8,588 nucleotides of DNA from CAYSLA01 sp964431685 (GTDB taxonomy: Bacteria; Armatimonadota; UBA5829). Positions 1 to 6,603 of the stretch are shown in pieces. The notes under the pieces were generated by a model. The model was not told the origin of the DNA. It did no database searches and was given only the letters and a program-made list of their open reading frames with translations. Position 1 is the stretch's first letter, and each line of letters begins with the position of its first letter. The stretch is taken from the NCBI GenBank assembly GCA_964431685.1, contig CAYSLA010000148.1, forward strand, positions 1 to 8,588. The letters are read 5' to 3'. Both the position numbers and the translations under genes were made by a program.

Positions 1-116
1 ACCGACGCAATGGGCCGGCGGACGTCTATCGACGGGTTTACGTAGTAGTTGCGTGCGCTCTTGATGAGTATACTGATGGTGGCGTCCGCCAGGGACGAAC
101 CAATGTGTCCGCCCGG
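1..116 (-). pseudogene. Possible fragment of a polysaccharide-export (Poly_export/Wza-like) domain
   Basis: Downstream of the hydrolase stop codon, the same minus-strand frame stays open to the window edge. It reads like real protein: SLADATISILIKSA, then NYYVNPSIDVRR. This resembles the end of the Poly_export domain (PF02563), where an alanine-rich helix precedes a Y-x-x-N/D-P-x-V-x-V strand. Third codon positions are strongly G/C, as expected for coding sequence here. There is no ATG, GTG or TTG between the stop codon and this segment, so a normal start is missing. It may be a 5'-truncated remnant, a gene with a rare start (CTG or ATT), a frameshift product, or chance. The family call is from memory of the motif, not a search, and confidence is low. 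Confidence 0.25.
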
Positions 117-905
117 TCAGAGTCCCAGCATACGTGCTGCGTTGCCTCCGAGTACCGTCTCAAGCTCTGTGTCTGTTAGGCCAAGTTGGCCGAGTCGGGC
201 AATGTCTTCCTGTGGATTGCCCATTGGCAGGTCGGTCGCAAAGACTATTCTGTCCGCACCGTGCCGCCGTATCATCGATAGCATGCGGTTGTCATCAAGC
301 ACTCTGGGCCAGCAGGCCGACGTGTCCAGGTAGACGTTTTTGCCTACCAGATAGTCTTCGGCCTGAGTCCACATCAGGTAGCCGCCCATGTGGGCCGCAA
401 TGATTGTAAGGTCCGGGAACTGGCTATGCACGTCCGCAATCATCGCGGGGGTAGCCTTCTGTGGGTCGAAAGGAGTGAGCTCGTCCCCGGCGTGGAACAT
501 ACAGATCAGTCTGCCTCTTGCAGCCTCATATATCGGGAACATTCTGGGATCGTTAACGTACGTATCCTGCCAGTTGCCGTGTATTTTCACTCCTTTAAGT
601 CCCAGAGAGACCATTCGGTCAACCTCACCTGCGATATCGTCCAGGTCTGGATGCAGCGCTCCGAACGATACCACCCGTGGGCAATCGAGCGCGGCCGCCC
701 AGTCATTGATTGATCGCACCTGGGAAGCCTTTGTCGCCACCGGCTGGATCACCACCAAGTCAACGCCGGCCGCCTCAGCGCACCGAGACAAGCCGCCGGC
801 AGTGCCGTCCGTAAAGGGCGTCATCTGGTAGCGAGTGTACAGAGTTTCCATCGCCTTTGGGGCAATTTCATCAGGAAAAGCGTGTGCGTGGAAGTCTACT
901 ATCAT
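117..905 (-). CDS. Amidohydrolase-2 family metal-dependent hydrolase
   Basis: A 262-aa TIM-barrel hydrolase of the amidohydrolase-2 type (PF04909, COG2159), probably cytoplasmic. The metal-site pattern is complete: H6-x-H8 in the opening strand (VDFHAH), H109 in GVKIHG, H138 in CMFHAG, H172 in AAHMGG and D225 in FATDLP. The length is usual for the compact members. The family includes decarboxylases and C-C or C-N hydrolases acting on small carboxylated substrates; nothing here fixes the substrate. The ATG start is supported by an AAGGTGA ribosome site about 10 nt upstream. The gene is transcribed away from the small plus-strand gene at 1011, with a 105-bp shared spacer. The family is certain in practice; the reaction is unknown. 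Confidence 0.93.
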   Translation of the reverse strand: MIVDFHAHAFPDEIAPKAMETLYTRYQMTPFTDGTAGGLSRCAEAAGVDLVVIQPVATKASQVRSINDWAAALDCPRVVSFGALHPDLDDIAGEVDRMVSLGLKGVKIHGNWQDTYVNDPRMFPIYEAARGRLICMFHAGDELTPFDPQKATPAMIADVHSQFPDLTIIAAHMGGYLMWTQAEDYLVGKNVYLDTSACWPRVLDDNRMLSMIRRHGADRIVFATDLPMGNPQEDIARLGQLGLTDTELETVLGGNAARMLGL

Positions 906-947
906 TATCGCATTTCACCTTGCGCAAGAAATCTCCAACATAAGAAG

Positions 948-975
948 GATATATCCAACACACTGACTAATACAA
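948..975 (-). promoter_or_regulatory. Candidate sigma70-type promoter for the amidohydrolase gene
   Basis: On the minus strand, TTGTAT (970-975) and TATATC (948-953) are separated by 16 bp. The -10 box lies about 42 bp before the hydrolase start codon. Both boxes are imperfect, so this is only a candidate. Confidence 0.28.
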
Positions 976-1000
976 CTCCGAGTGTGCTAACTCACTGCGC

Positions 1001-1006
1001 GGAGGT
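1001..1006 (+). promoter_or_regulatory. Ribosome binding site deciding the GTG start of the 74-aa gene
   Basis: GGAGGT, a near-perfect Shine-Dalgarno sequence, sits 4 nt before GTG at 1011. The adjacent CTG at 1014 would have a 7-nt spacer and is the alternative start. Confidence 0.65.
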
Positions 1007-1010
1007 CACA

Positions 1011-1235
1011 GTGCTGGACTTATATGACATCGCCGCCCGGCTTGAGGCCGAGGAATCGTTTATACTCAGATACAGGTTTCCGGTAGGCAAGAAGGACGAA
1101 TCGGTCGAGACCGAGATCAGGGAGGGAAAACTCCTTGATGTCGCCGAAGAAACCGGTCGCCTCTACGTATCGTACCAGGGCGAAGTTATCTGGGTGAGAC
1201 TCGACGAAGTGGTGGAACTCCTGCCTGCCGGATGA
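1011..1235 (+). CDS. Small conserved-looking protein of unknown function (74 aa)
   Basis: I do not recognise this protein. A GTG start at 1011 is chosen because GGAGGT lies at 1001-1006. The open frame continues upstream to 882, but that would overlap the divergent hydrolase start and ignore the ribosome site. The product is acidic and soluble, with no signal peptide or membrane segment. A short helix (LYDIAARLEAEES) is followed by four or five short beta-strands: FILRYRFPV, VETEIREGKLLDV, ETGRLYVSYQG, EVIWVRLDEVVEL. That pattern suggests a small SH3/Sm-like beta-barrel such as those in YolD-like or regulatory proteins, but this is fold guessing. It stands alone, divergent from the hydrolase and convergent with the AI-2E gene. 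The strong ribosome site and coherent composition make it likely real. Confidence 0.68.
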   Translation: MLDLYDIAARLEAEESFILRYRFPVGKKDESVETEIREGKLLDVAEETGRLYVSYQGEVIWVRLDEVVELLPAG

Positions 1236-1341
1236 TAGAACACGCCGCGCTTTTTCCGTTCTGTGCAGTTAGATTGGGCGCGGCATACGCGAGCTCTCGC
1301 AGGCCATTGTCTGCAATGCTTCTTGTCACCGCCACTCCGGA

Positions 1342-2430
1342 CTATTCTTCCTTTGCCTGTCTAACCTTATTTGAGGAGCGCTCCGGAACGCCGCTTCTTT
1401 CAGCGGACTTGAGATAGAACTCCTCATACACCGTACCCGCGAGGACTACCGCTGGAGTAGCGAGAGCTATGCCGACAATGCCGAACAGTCCCCCCATTAC
1501 CACTACGGAGACTATCACCGTTACCGGATGCATCGAGAGCTTACGTGACATAATCAGCGGCAACAGCACACTGCTTTCGATCTGTGCTACACCAATAAAG
1601 ATTGCCACTACATACAACGCCTGAATCGGATCGGACAGAAGCGCCACGATGATGGGCGGGGCGGCCGAGAGTATCGGACCGATTACAGGAACAATAGAAA
1701 ACAGACCTACGATGATCCCAAATAGAAAAGCCTGCTTAATGCCTATTGCCGCCAGCAGCGCCCAAGTGACGAGGAACATAAAAGTCAGATCAATCAGCAC
1801 GCCGTTTGCCCAGGCCCTCAGTTGCCTGCAGAGCTTGCTTCCTACAAGCTTGGCCCTCTGCCGGTTGTCCGGCGAGAGACCACGCAGAACGCCTTCCACC
1901 AGTGTTGAGTGGCCTGAGAGCAGATGAATGGTAATGACAAACACAAGGAACAGGCTTGCCAGAGCCTGGGCGGCTCCTGCCGTTATGACGGACGCTCCAC
2001 CGAGGATATGTCCCAGTACTGGCCGTAGAGTCGCAAAATCGATCTCGAAATCCTGCGGCAAGTAACGTCCGACTGCGCTGTGAGGGCCAAGTTTTGTTTG
2101 AAGCCAGTTTGTCGCTGTTCTTGCCAGGTCGGGTATCTGCTTGCCGAGCTCCATTACTTGTCTGCTTGCGGGCGGGATAACCAGAAACAACACCAGAGCT
2201 GCCAGGGCGATAACAAGCAGCGCGAGAAAGGCCGCTGACACCTGCCGCGGGACTTTGTGTTTGTGAAAGTAAGAGACGATCGGGTCGAGCATAATGGTCA
2301 GGATTATGCTCAAGGCGAGGATGATGATTAGCGTCACCAGGTACGGAACAAACCTGATCGCAAGAAAGACCAGGGCCGCGAAAAGAACCGTGTTACGCAG
2401 GTCGCGAGCGGTCAAGCCTCCATTTGACAC
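1342..2430 (-). CDS. AI-2E family transporter (PerM-like membrane protein)
   Basis: A 362-aa integral membrane protein of the AI-2E transporter family (PF01594, PerM/TqsA/YtvI-like). Visible hallmarks are the N-terminal hydrophobic pair around FAALVFLAIRFVPYLVTL and LALSIILTIML, then a third helix (LLVIALAALVLFLVI). A soluble stretch with VMELGKQIPDL follows, and the C-terminal core carries PVIGPILSAAPPIIVALL, Q-IESSVLLPLIMS and GGLFGIVGIALATP. Length matches the family. Family members have been linked to AI-2 export, sodium/proton antiport or sporulation, so the substrate cannot be told. The frame is open back to 2481, but the GTG at 2430 is preferred because AGGAG lies 8 nt upstream and the longer start would begin inside a hairpin. 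The C-terminal tail is charged and cytosolic-looking. Confidence 0.92.
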   Translation of the reverse strand: MSNGGLTARDLRNTVLFAALVFLAIRFVPYLVTLIIILALSIILTIMLDPIVSYFHKHKVPRQVSAAFLALLVIALAALVLFLVIPPASRQVMELGKQIPDLARTATNWLQTKLGPHSAVGRYLPQDFEIDFATLRPVLGHILGGASVITAGAAQALASLFLVFVITIHLLSGHSTLVEGVLRGLSPDNRQRAKLVGSKLCRQLRAWANGVLIDLTFMFLVTWALLAAIGIKQAFLFGIIVGLFSIVPVIGPILSAAPPIIVALLSDPIQALYVVAIFIGVAQIESSVLLPLIMSRKLSMHPVTVIVSVVVMGGLFGIVGIALATPAVVLAGTVYEEFYLKSAERSGVPERSSNKVRQAKEE

Positions 2431-2438
2431 TGTGTCTT

Positions 2439-2443
2439 CTCCT
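2439..2443 (-). promoter_or_regulatory. Ribosome binding site deciding the GTG start of the AI-2E gene
   Basis: AGGAG on the minus strand, 8 nt before GTG at 2430. The upstream ATG at 2481 lies within the loop of the hairpin at 2463-2491 and has no purine-rich site before it. Confidence 0.6.
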
Positions 2444-2462
2444 GTTGTGCTAAGTTGCAGAA

Positions 2463-2491
2463 TGAGCCGGGAATATTGCATCCCCGGCTCA
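2463..2491 (-). terminator. Strong hairpin between the peroxiredoxin and AI-2E genes; terminator-like
   Basis: Perfect 9-bp stem TGAGCCGGG / CCCGGCTCA with an 11-nt loop. On the minus strand it lies 112 nt after the peroxiredoxin stop and about 32 nt before the AI-2E start. The following bases (TTCTGCAACTT) are only weakly T-rich, so it may terminate inefficiently or act as a leader structure for the AI-2E mRNA. A TTGACG box (2522-2527) with a poor -10 17 bp on (GATGAG, 2499-2504) sits just upstream and could be a weak promoter for the AI-2E gene. Confidence 0.45.
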
Positions 2492-2495
2492 ATAG

Positions 2496-2603
2496 TTACT
2501 CATCGTCGCGCACAAGTCCTTCGTCAATCTCAATACGAATACCGTATGCGCCCAAACTGCAATCCGTGCGTTGCGCAGCCAGTACCGCGCAGCACGTGGC
2601 AGT
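2496..2603 (-). other. Open, coding-like 35-codon frame directly after the peroxiredoxin stop
   Basis: The frame of the peroxiredoxin continues past its TAG for 35 sense codons to a TAA, ending AYGIRIEIDEGLVRDDE, five bases before the hairpin at 2463-2491. The last part looks like a genuine protein tail. There is no good start codon (only a TTG at 2555 without a ribosome site). TAG ends most other genes here, so recoding is unlikely. A second frame is also open in much of this spacer, so chance remains plausible. Confidence 0.15.
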
Positions 2604-3122
2604 CTATGCCTTGCCGAGAGTCTGACCGCCTTCGTCCCAGTCGATCGGACAGAGTTCGCCTGTCTGCAGGGCCCTTAGCACGCGAAGCACCTCATCGACG
2701 TTGCGGCCTATGTTCAGGCTGTGCACAACCTGGTAGTTCAACACGCCATTGGGGTCAATTATGAACAACCCTCTGAGCGCAATTCCTGCTCCCTCGATCA
2801 GAACGCCGTACTCGCGGCTGACTTCCTTGGTTATGTCGGAGGCCATAGGGTAGTTGATCTGGCCTATCTCCTTCGTCCAGGCAAGGTGAGTGAATTTGCT
2901 GTCTACACTTGCACCGACGATTTCGGCTCCCAACTGCCTGAACTCGTCAATGCGCTTGCTGAACGCTGTGACCTCGGTGGGGCACACAAACGTGAAGTCC
3001 AGCGGCCAGAAGAACAGCACGACCCACTTACCGCGGTAGTCTGACAGCTTGATGTCGATGAACTTATCGCCGCTGACGGCTTCCAGAGCAAAATCAGGTG
3101 CAGGTTGTCCAACCTGTATCAT
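2604..3122 (-). CDS. Typical 2-Cys peroxiredoxin (AhpC/TSA family)
   Basis: A 172-aa thiol peroxidase of the AhpC/Prx1 type, which reduces H2O2, organic hydroperoxides or peroxynitrite in the cytosol using thioredoxin or AhpF-like electrons. The peroxidatic cysteine is C47 in the signature FWPLDFTFVCPTEV. The resolving cysteine is C158 in GELCPIDW near the C-terminus, as in dimeric typical 2-Cys enzymes. The catalytic P40, T44 and a downstream arginine (GIALRG) are in place. The eukaryote-like GGLG motif is replaced by GAGI, and no YF-type tail is seen, which fits a robust bacterial enzyme. An AGGAGGT ribosome site lies 9 nt before the ATG. No AhpF or thioredoxin gene is adjacent, so the reductant is unknown. 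Confidence 0.95.
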   Translation of the reverse strand: MIQVGQPAPDFALEAVSGDKFIDIKLSDYRGKWVVLFFWPLDFTFVCPTEVTAFSKRIDEFRQLGAEIVGASVDSKFTHLAWTKEIGQINYPMASDITKEVSREYGVLIEGAGIALRGLFIIDPNGVLNYQVVHSLNIGRNVDEVLRVLRALQTGELCPIDWDEGGQTLGKA

Positions 3123-3188
3123 GAGCGAATTACCTCCTGCGTGTTAGCAGACTCGGGTGAAAGAGCCGGGCTGCCTGGTTTGATTCTA

Positions 3189-3239
3189 CCCATATTCTGG
3201 ATGGGATATGCGCCTTTGGGCGCCTGTGCCGCCAGGCGC
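3189..3239 (-). repeat. Cluster of overlapping inverted repeats between DUF47 and peroxiredoxin genes
   Basis: Three hairpins can form: CCCAT (3189-3193) with ATGGG (3201-3205); GCGCC (3210-3214) with GGCGC (3219-3223); and GCGCCT (3220-3225) with AGGCGC (3234-3239). The last two share bases 3220-3223 and exclude each other. They begin about 50 nt after the DUF47 stop on the minus strand. There is no U-tract, so they may mark the 3' end of the pit operon without being a standard intrinsic terminator. A TAGAAT box at 3183-3188 could be the -10 of the peroxiredoxin promoter, but I find no matching -35. Confidence 0.4.
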
Positions 3240-3288
3240 AATCTGGAGAATGACCATGCACATAGTTTCCGGATGATCCAGGTGGATT

Positions 3289-3918
3289 CTAAGCGTGCTT
3301 GAGAATGATCTGTTCCAGGATGTTGGCAACTTCCTCGCATTTGTCTATCGCGCTTTCAAGGTTCTCGTAGATCTCTTTCCATTTGATCACCTCTATGGCG
3401 TTCTCCTCGCTCTCGAACAGCGCTGCGATGGCCTGTCTGTTGGCCGTATCTCCGAGATTCTCCAATGAGTGGATTTCTATGGATGACTGGCGCATCACCG
3501 ATGTGTTCTTCCTGTGCTGCCCAAGATTCCTGACGGCAATGGCGGTCTCTTCCACGGCCCGCTGCAGTATGTTGACCTGCTGCATCAGACCTTCGGTAGG
3601 CTTCTTGATCTTGTAGAGCACCATGCCTTCCACGGAGGCATCAATATAGTCAACGACGTCGTCGAGAGCCGAGGTCAGAGAATGGATGTCTTCCTGATCG
3701 AGCGGGGTGATAAACGTCTGTCGCAGTCTGTTGACTATGCGGTGAGTTATCTCGTCCCCTTTGTGCTCGATCTTGTTCATCTCCAGCACTTTGCGGTCCA
3801 GTTCAGTGAAATCGTCCACAATGATGCGGAGCTGATTTGCGGCTTCGACCAGCACCTCGGCCTGGTCGCAAAACATATCAAAGAACTTTTCTTCCTTTGG
3901 AATCAGACGGAGTCCCAT
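3289..3918 (-). CDS. DUF47 / PhoU-like phosphate transport accessory protein
   Basis: A 209-aa, almost wholly helical cytosolic protein of the DUF47 family (PF01865, COG1392), PhoU-related. It shows the two PhoU-like E-x3-D metal motifs, E51-HKG-D55 in IEHKGDEITH and E153-NLG-D157. It also has the conserved segments TPLDQEDIHSLTSALDDVVD (71-90) and the C-terminal AIDKCEEVANILEQIILKHA (190-209). Length is standard. Genes of this family commonly lie next to pit, and their products are thought to modulate Pit activity. Here it starts 12 nt after the Pit stop codon, with a GAGAGG ribosome site about 7 nt before the ATG, so it is cotranscribed with pit. The molecular role is not settled even in studied relatives. 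Confidence 0.93.
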   Translation of the reverse strand: MGLRLIPKEEKFFDMFCDQAEVLVEAANQLRIIVDDFTELDRKVLEMNKIEHKGDEITHRIVNRLRQTFITPLDQEDIHSLTSALDDVVDYIDASVEGMVLYKIKKPTEGLMQQVNILQRAVEETAIAVRNLGQHRKNTSVMRQSSIEIHSLENLGDTANRQAIAALFESEENAIEVIKWKEIYENLESAIDKCEEVANILEQIILKHA

Positions 3919-3930
3919 TTGGTAACCTCT

Positions 3931-4938
3931 CTACATAAACAGCTTCAGCAACTGGAAAGCGCCTGCCCCGATCAGGGCGGCCATTGGTATTGTCAACACC
4001 CACGCCCAGACGATCCGGCCGGCAACGCCCCAGCGAACGGCCGAAAGCCTCTTTGTTGCTCCGACGCCGACGATCGCTCCGGTGATCGTGTGCGTGGTAC
4101 TCACCGGTATTCCCTGCATTGAAAGACCGATCAGGGTAATGGCCCCCGCCGTCTCGGCGCTGAACCCTCCAGGCGGTTTGAGTCTCGTGATTTTCATGCC
4201 CATAGTGTGGACGATACGCCATCCGCCCGACGTTGTGCCGGCAGCGATTGCGGCGTGACACGACAGGATGACCCAGTAAGGGAGCGCCTCCGAGGACGAT
4301 GGATCCATGAAGATCAAGAGCATCCATATTATGCCCATTGTTTTCTGGGCGTCATTGAGCCCATGTCCCAGGCTGTATCCCGCCGCGGACACCAGTTGAA
4401 GCCACCGGAAGTGTTTGTCGACTTTCCCGGGTGACATGTTTTTGCATATCCACGAGATCAGGCTCATAATGGCGAGTCCCATCAGCAGCCCAAGGAGAGG
4501 GGCTATCACGATGAACACGCACGTCTTGATGATTCCGGCGTACTTCAGCGCTCCGGTTCCGTGCGTGGCCACCACCGCGCTTCCGACCAGTCCGCCAATC
4601 AGAGCGTGTGAGGAGCTTGTAGGAAGTCCAACATACCAGGTGATCAGGTCCCAGATTATTGCGCCAAGAAGCGCCGCGAGAACGAGGTACGGTGTGACGT
4701 GGGGTATCGCCGCATTCAGTTTCTCTACGTCCACTACGCCTTTGCCCACTGTGGCGGCAACGTGGGTCGGAAAGCCAAAAGCAGCAACGAAATTGAAGAA
4801 CGCCGCCCACATCACTGCTCTGAGTGGTGTCAGTACCTTTGTAGCCACGACTGTGGCTATCGAGTTTGCGGCGTCGTGAAAGCCGTTGACGAAGTCGAAA
4901 ATGAGCGCGACAATGATGATGGCGACAATGAAACCCAA
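3931..4938 (-). CDS. pit: Pit-family inorganic phosphate permease
   Basis: A 335-aa PiT/PHO4 permease (PF01384) for low-affinity, cation-coupled phosphate uptake in the cytoplasmic membrane. Both inverted halves carry the family signatures: GFHDAANSIAT (19-29) with PTSSSHAL (106-113), and GLNDAQKTMG (193-202) with PVSTTHT (278-284). About ten hydrophobic segments are visible. The length fits short bacterial Pit proteins, without the central loop of E. coli PitA. The frame is open to a TTG at 5013, but the TTG at 4938 is preferred. It has GGAG 6 nt upstream, gives the typical start MGFIVAIIIVALIFDFVNG, and lies downstream of a good promoter that the longer version would translate through. First gene of a two-gene operon with the DUF47 protein. 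Confidence 0.94.
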   Translation of the reverse strand: MGFIVAIIIVALIFDFVNGFHDAANSIATVVATKVLTPLRAVMWAAFFNFVAAFGFPTHVAATVGKGVVDVEKLNAAIPHVTPYLVLAALLGAIIWDLITWYVGLPTSSSHALIGGLVGSAVVATHGTGALKYAGIIKTCVFIVIAPLLGLLMGLAIMSLISWICKNMSPGKVDKHFRWLQLVSAAGYSLGHGLNDAQKTMGIIWMLLIFMDPSSSEALPYWVILSCHAAIAAGTTSGGWRIVHTMGMKITRLKPPGGFSAETAGAITLIGLSMQGIPVSTTHTITGAIVGVGATKRLSAVRWGVAGRIVWAWVLTIPMAALIGAGAFQLLKLFM

Positions 4939-4944
4939 GTGCGT

Positions 4945-4948
4945 CTCC
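4945..4948 (-). promoter_or_regulatory. Ribosome binding site deciding the TTG start of pit
   Basis: GGAG on the minus strand, 6 nt before TTG at 4938. The alternative TTG at 5013 has no purine-rich site upstream. Confidence 0.55.
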
Positions 4949-4988
4949 GAAAGGGACAGAGTGTGGCGAGCGATACGTTCCGGTGGAA

Positions 4989-5018
4989 AGTATATCAAAA
5001 CGCGGTCGCACAATGCAA
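4989..5018 (-). promoter_or_regulatory. Sigma70-type promoter of the pit-DUF47 operon
   Basis: TATACT (4989-4994) preceded by TTGCAT (5013-5018), with an 18-bp spacer, on the minus strand. The -10 matches 5 of 6 consensus bases, the -35 only the TTG. It gives a leader of roughly 45 nt before the TTG start at 4938. I see no clear Pho-box repeat beside it, so phosphate control is not shown by the sequence. Confidence 0.5.
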
Positions 5019-5052
5019 GAAAGCTGCAATCTGCCTGTAAGGAAACGGCAAG

Positions 5053-6510
5053 CTATCCCGGGTAGCCCATCCTGGCCATAATCTGCCTGAACGTAACATA
5101 CTTCTCGTCCATTCGTTCGCGCAGATTGCGTTCGGGTTCTGCGGATGCGGAGAGGGTAATCATGTTTCTTGTGGCTTCCGCGAGACTGTCAAACCGCGTT
5201 CTGGACGCTGCGACCAGTGCGGCGCCCATGGCGGGTTCGGTTATGGAGGGTCGGATTACTTCTCTACCTAGCACGCTGGCTCTGATCGTCATCCATTGGA
5301 TGCTTCTGGCGCCGCCGCCCGTAGTGTGGATGGTGTCGCCGACCCTCGCGCCGAGTTCTTCCATCAGCTCATAGCACCAGCGTTCCATGAATGCGACGCC
5401 TTCCAGATGCGCGGCGTAGAGCTCATCACAAGTGAAAGCATTTCCGTCAACGAAGCCCTCTGCGCTCTCGTCAACGAATGGCAGGCGCTCGCCCCTCCTG
5501 ACCAGCGGATATACAAAAAGGCTGGTTGGCACAAGTCCCAGAGCCGCTGAGTCAAGCGCGGCGTAGTCGGCACCCCGAAACTTCACTGTCAGGCACTCCC
5601 CGCCAACGTTTGCCGCGCCTCCTGGAAGCCAATGCCCATCCGGGTGTCTGTGGCAGTAGATGCGGCCCCGCGGATCGCGTATCAGCGACTCCGAGACACC
5701 GCGGACCACCAGTGTTGTTCCAAGTGTGGAGTTCCATTCACCGACTTCGGTTGCCCCCGACGCCAGGAACCCTGCGGTGCCGTCAGAAACTCCGCCAACC
5801 ACCAGAGTGCCTGCTGTCAGACCGGTTTGTTCGGAGCAGCGCCGTGATATCTTTCCGATCGGCTCCCCGGGCGAAACAAGGTCAGGCAGTCTGTCGGAGG
5901 GTATGCCCAAAGCATCGGCAATGAACCTTGGCCACGTGTTGTCTCGCAGGTCGCAGCCGGTCTTGAGGGCGTTGGAGTTGTCGGAGACCCCGTATTCGCC
6001 GCACAGTCTCCCGACTATGTAGTCGGATGCGTGAATTATCTTCCAAGTGCGCTCCCATACGGCGGGTTCATTGCGGGCAATCCAGAGCGTTTTCGGAAGG
6101 CCGAAAGACGCTCCAAACTTGTAGCCAAGCTCGTCACAGAACGTCTTGCCCGACTCGTTGCATTCCGACGCTTCCGCATTTGCCCGTGTGTCGCTGTACA
6201 TTATTGCGGGGCGCAGAGGTCTTCCGTTCGTGTCTATGGGCACAACAGTCCCGGACGTGGAGTCCACGGCAATTGCGGTGAGCTCGTCCGAGGTCTTTCG
6301 GCGGGCTGATTGCACCGTCTGGCGGATCACATCGACGCACGTATCCCACCACACTTTCGGGTGCTGTTCGAACCATCCGTCCGGCAGACCACCAACGGCG
6401 ACCTCACCGCCAAACTGGGCCGAAGCCTCCGCGACAACTTGTCCGCGATCATCCGACCAGATGGCACGCACTCCTTGCGTACCTACGTCAAGACCAAGAA
6501 ATCCAGGCAA
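5053..6510 (-). CDS. FGGY-family sugar kinase, D-ribulokinase-like
   Basis: A 485-aa ATP-dependent kinase of the FGGY family (PF00370/PF02782), cytosolic, phosphorylating a sugar or polyol. The N-terminal domain opens with the phosphate-binding D8-VGTQG and has AVDSTSGTVVPID (81-93). The C-terminal domain has the catalytic-base segment GGVSDGTAGFLASGA with D243, the STLGTT loop (261-266) and the adenine-site TTGGGARS (397-404). Several segments recall the plant XK-1/cyanobacterial SePSK D-ribulose kinases: STSGTV, SNALKTG (179-185), GGAANVGG (297-304), YPLVRRGERLPF (334-345). I therefore prefer D-ribulokinase over xylulokinase, from memory of the pattern only. The TTG start has AAGGAG 7 nt upstream. 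No sugar transporter or isomerase is adjacent, so the substrate remains open. Family certain, substrate tentative. Confidence 0.92.
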   Translation of the reverse strand: MPGFLGLDVGTQGVRAIWSDDRGQVVAEASAQFGGEVAVGGLPDGWFEQHPKVWWDTCVDVIRQTVQSARRKTSDELTAIAVDSTSGTVVPIDTNGRPLRPAIMYSDTRANAEASECNESGKTFCDELGYKFGASFGLPKTLWIARNEPAVWERTWKIIHASDYIVGRLCGEYGVSDNSNALKTGCDLRDNTWPRFIADALGIPSDRLPDLVSPGEPIGKISRRCSEQTGLTAGTLVVGGVSDGTAGFLASGATEVGEWNSTLGTTLVVRGVSESLIRDPRGRIYCHRHPDGHWLPGGAANVGGECLTVKFRGADYAALDSAALGLVPTSLFVYPLVRRGERLPFVDESAEGFVDGNAFTCDELYAAHLEGVAFMERWCYELMEELGARVGDTIHTTGGGARSIQWMTIRASVLGREVIRPSITEPAMGAALVAASRTRFDSLAEATRNMITLSASAEPERNLRERMDEKYVTFRQIMARMGYPG

Positions 6511-6517
6511 GAAGTCT

Positions 6518-6523
6518 CTCCTT
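6518..6523 (-). promoter_or_regulatory. Ribosome binding site deciding the TTG start of the FGGY kinase
   Basis: AAGGAG on the minus strand, 7 nt before TTG at 6510. The protein start MPGFLGLDVGTQG places the DxGT motif at the usual distance from the N-terminus, which supports the unusual start codon. Confidence 0.6.
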
Positions 6524-6546
6524 ATGCTCGGAAGTGTTGCCGGGCC

Positions 6547-6603
6547 GCACTATCCACCTGCAGGCAAAGCTGTCCGGCAGACCGCAATCTGGAAGCATAG
6601 TGC
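6547..6603. repeat. Long-spaced inverted repeat between methyltransferase and kinase genes
   Basis: GCACTAT (6547-6553) and ATAGTGC (6597-6603) are perfect 7-bp inverted arms separated by 43 bp. The repeat abuts the methyltransferase stop codon. No U-tract follows, so it is not a standard terminator; it may be chance. Confidence 0.25.

Noticed and set aside
388..831. Long plus-strand open frame inside the amidohydrolase gene
   Set aside because: It is antisense to a gene with complete metal-site motifs, has no ribosome site, and its translation shows no recognisable domain.
882..1010. Upstream extension of the 74-aa gene
   Set aside because: It overlaps the divergent hydrolase start and lacks a ribosome site, whereas GGAGGT sits just before GTG 1011.
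1244..1284. GCCGCGC / GCGCGGC inverted repeat in the convergent spacer as a bidirectional terminator
   Set aside because: The loop is 27 nt and no U-tract follows on either strand, so a hairpin terminator is not supported.
1289..1300. Palindrome GCGAGCTCTCGC as an operator or terminator
   Set aside because: The stem is only 4-5 bp without a T-run and lies in a convergent intergenic gap; probably chance.
3514..4122. Plus-strand frame of about 200 codons spanning the DUF47-pit junction
   Set aside because: It runs antisense through two clearly identified genes and its composition is that of a reverse-strand shadow.
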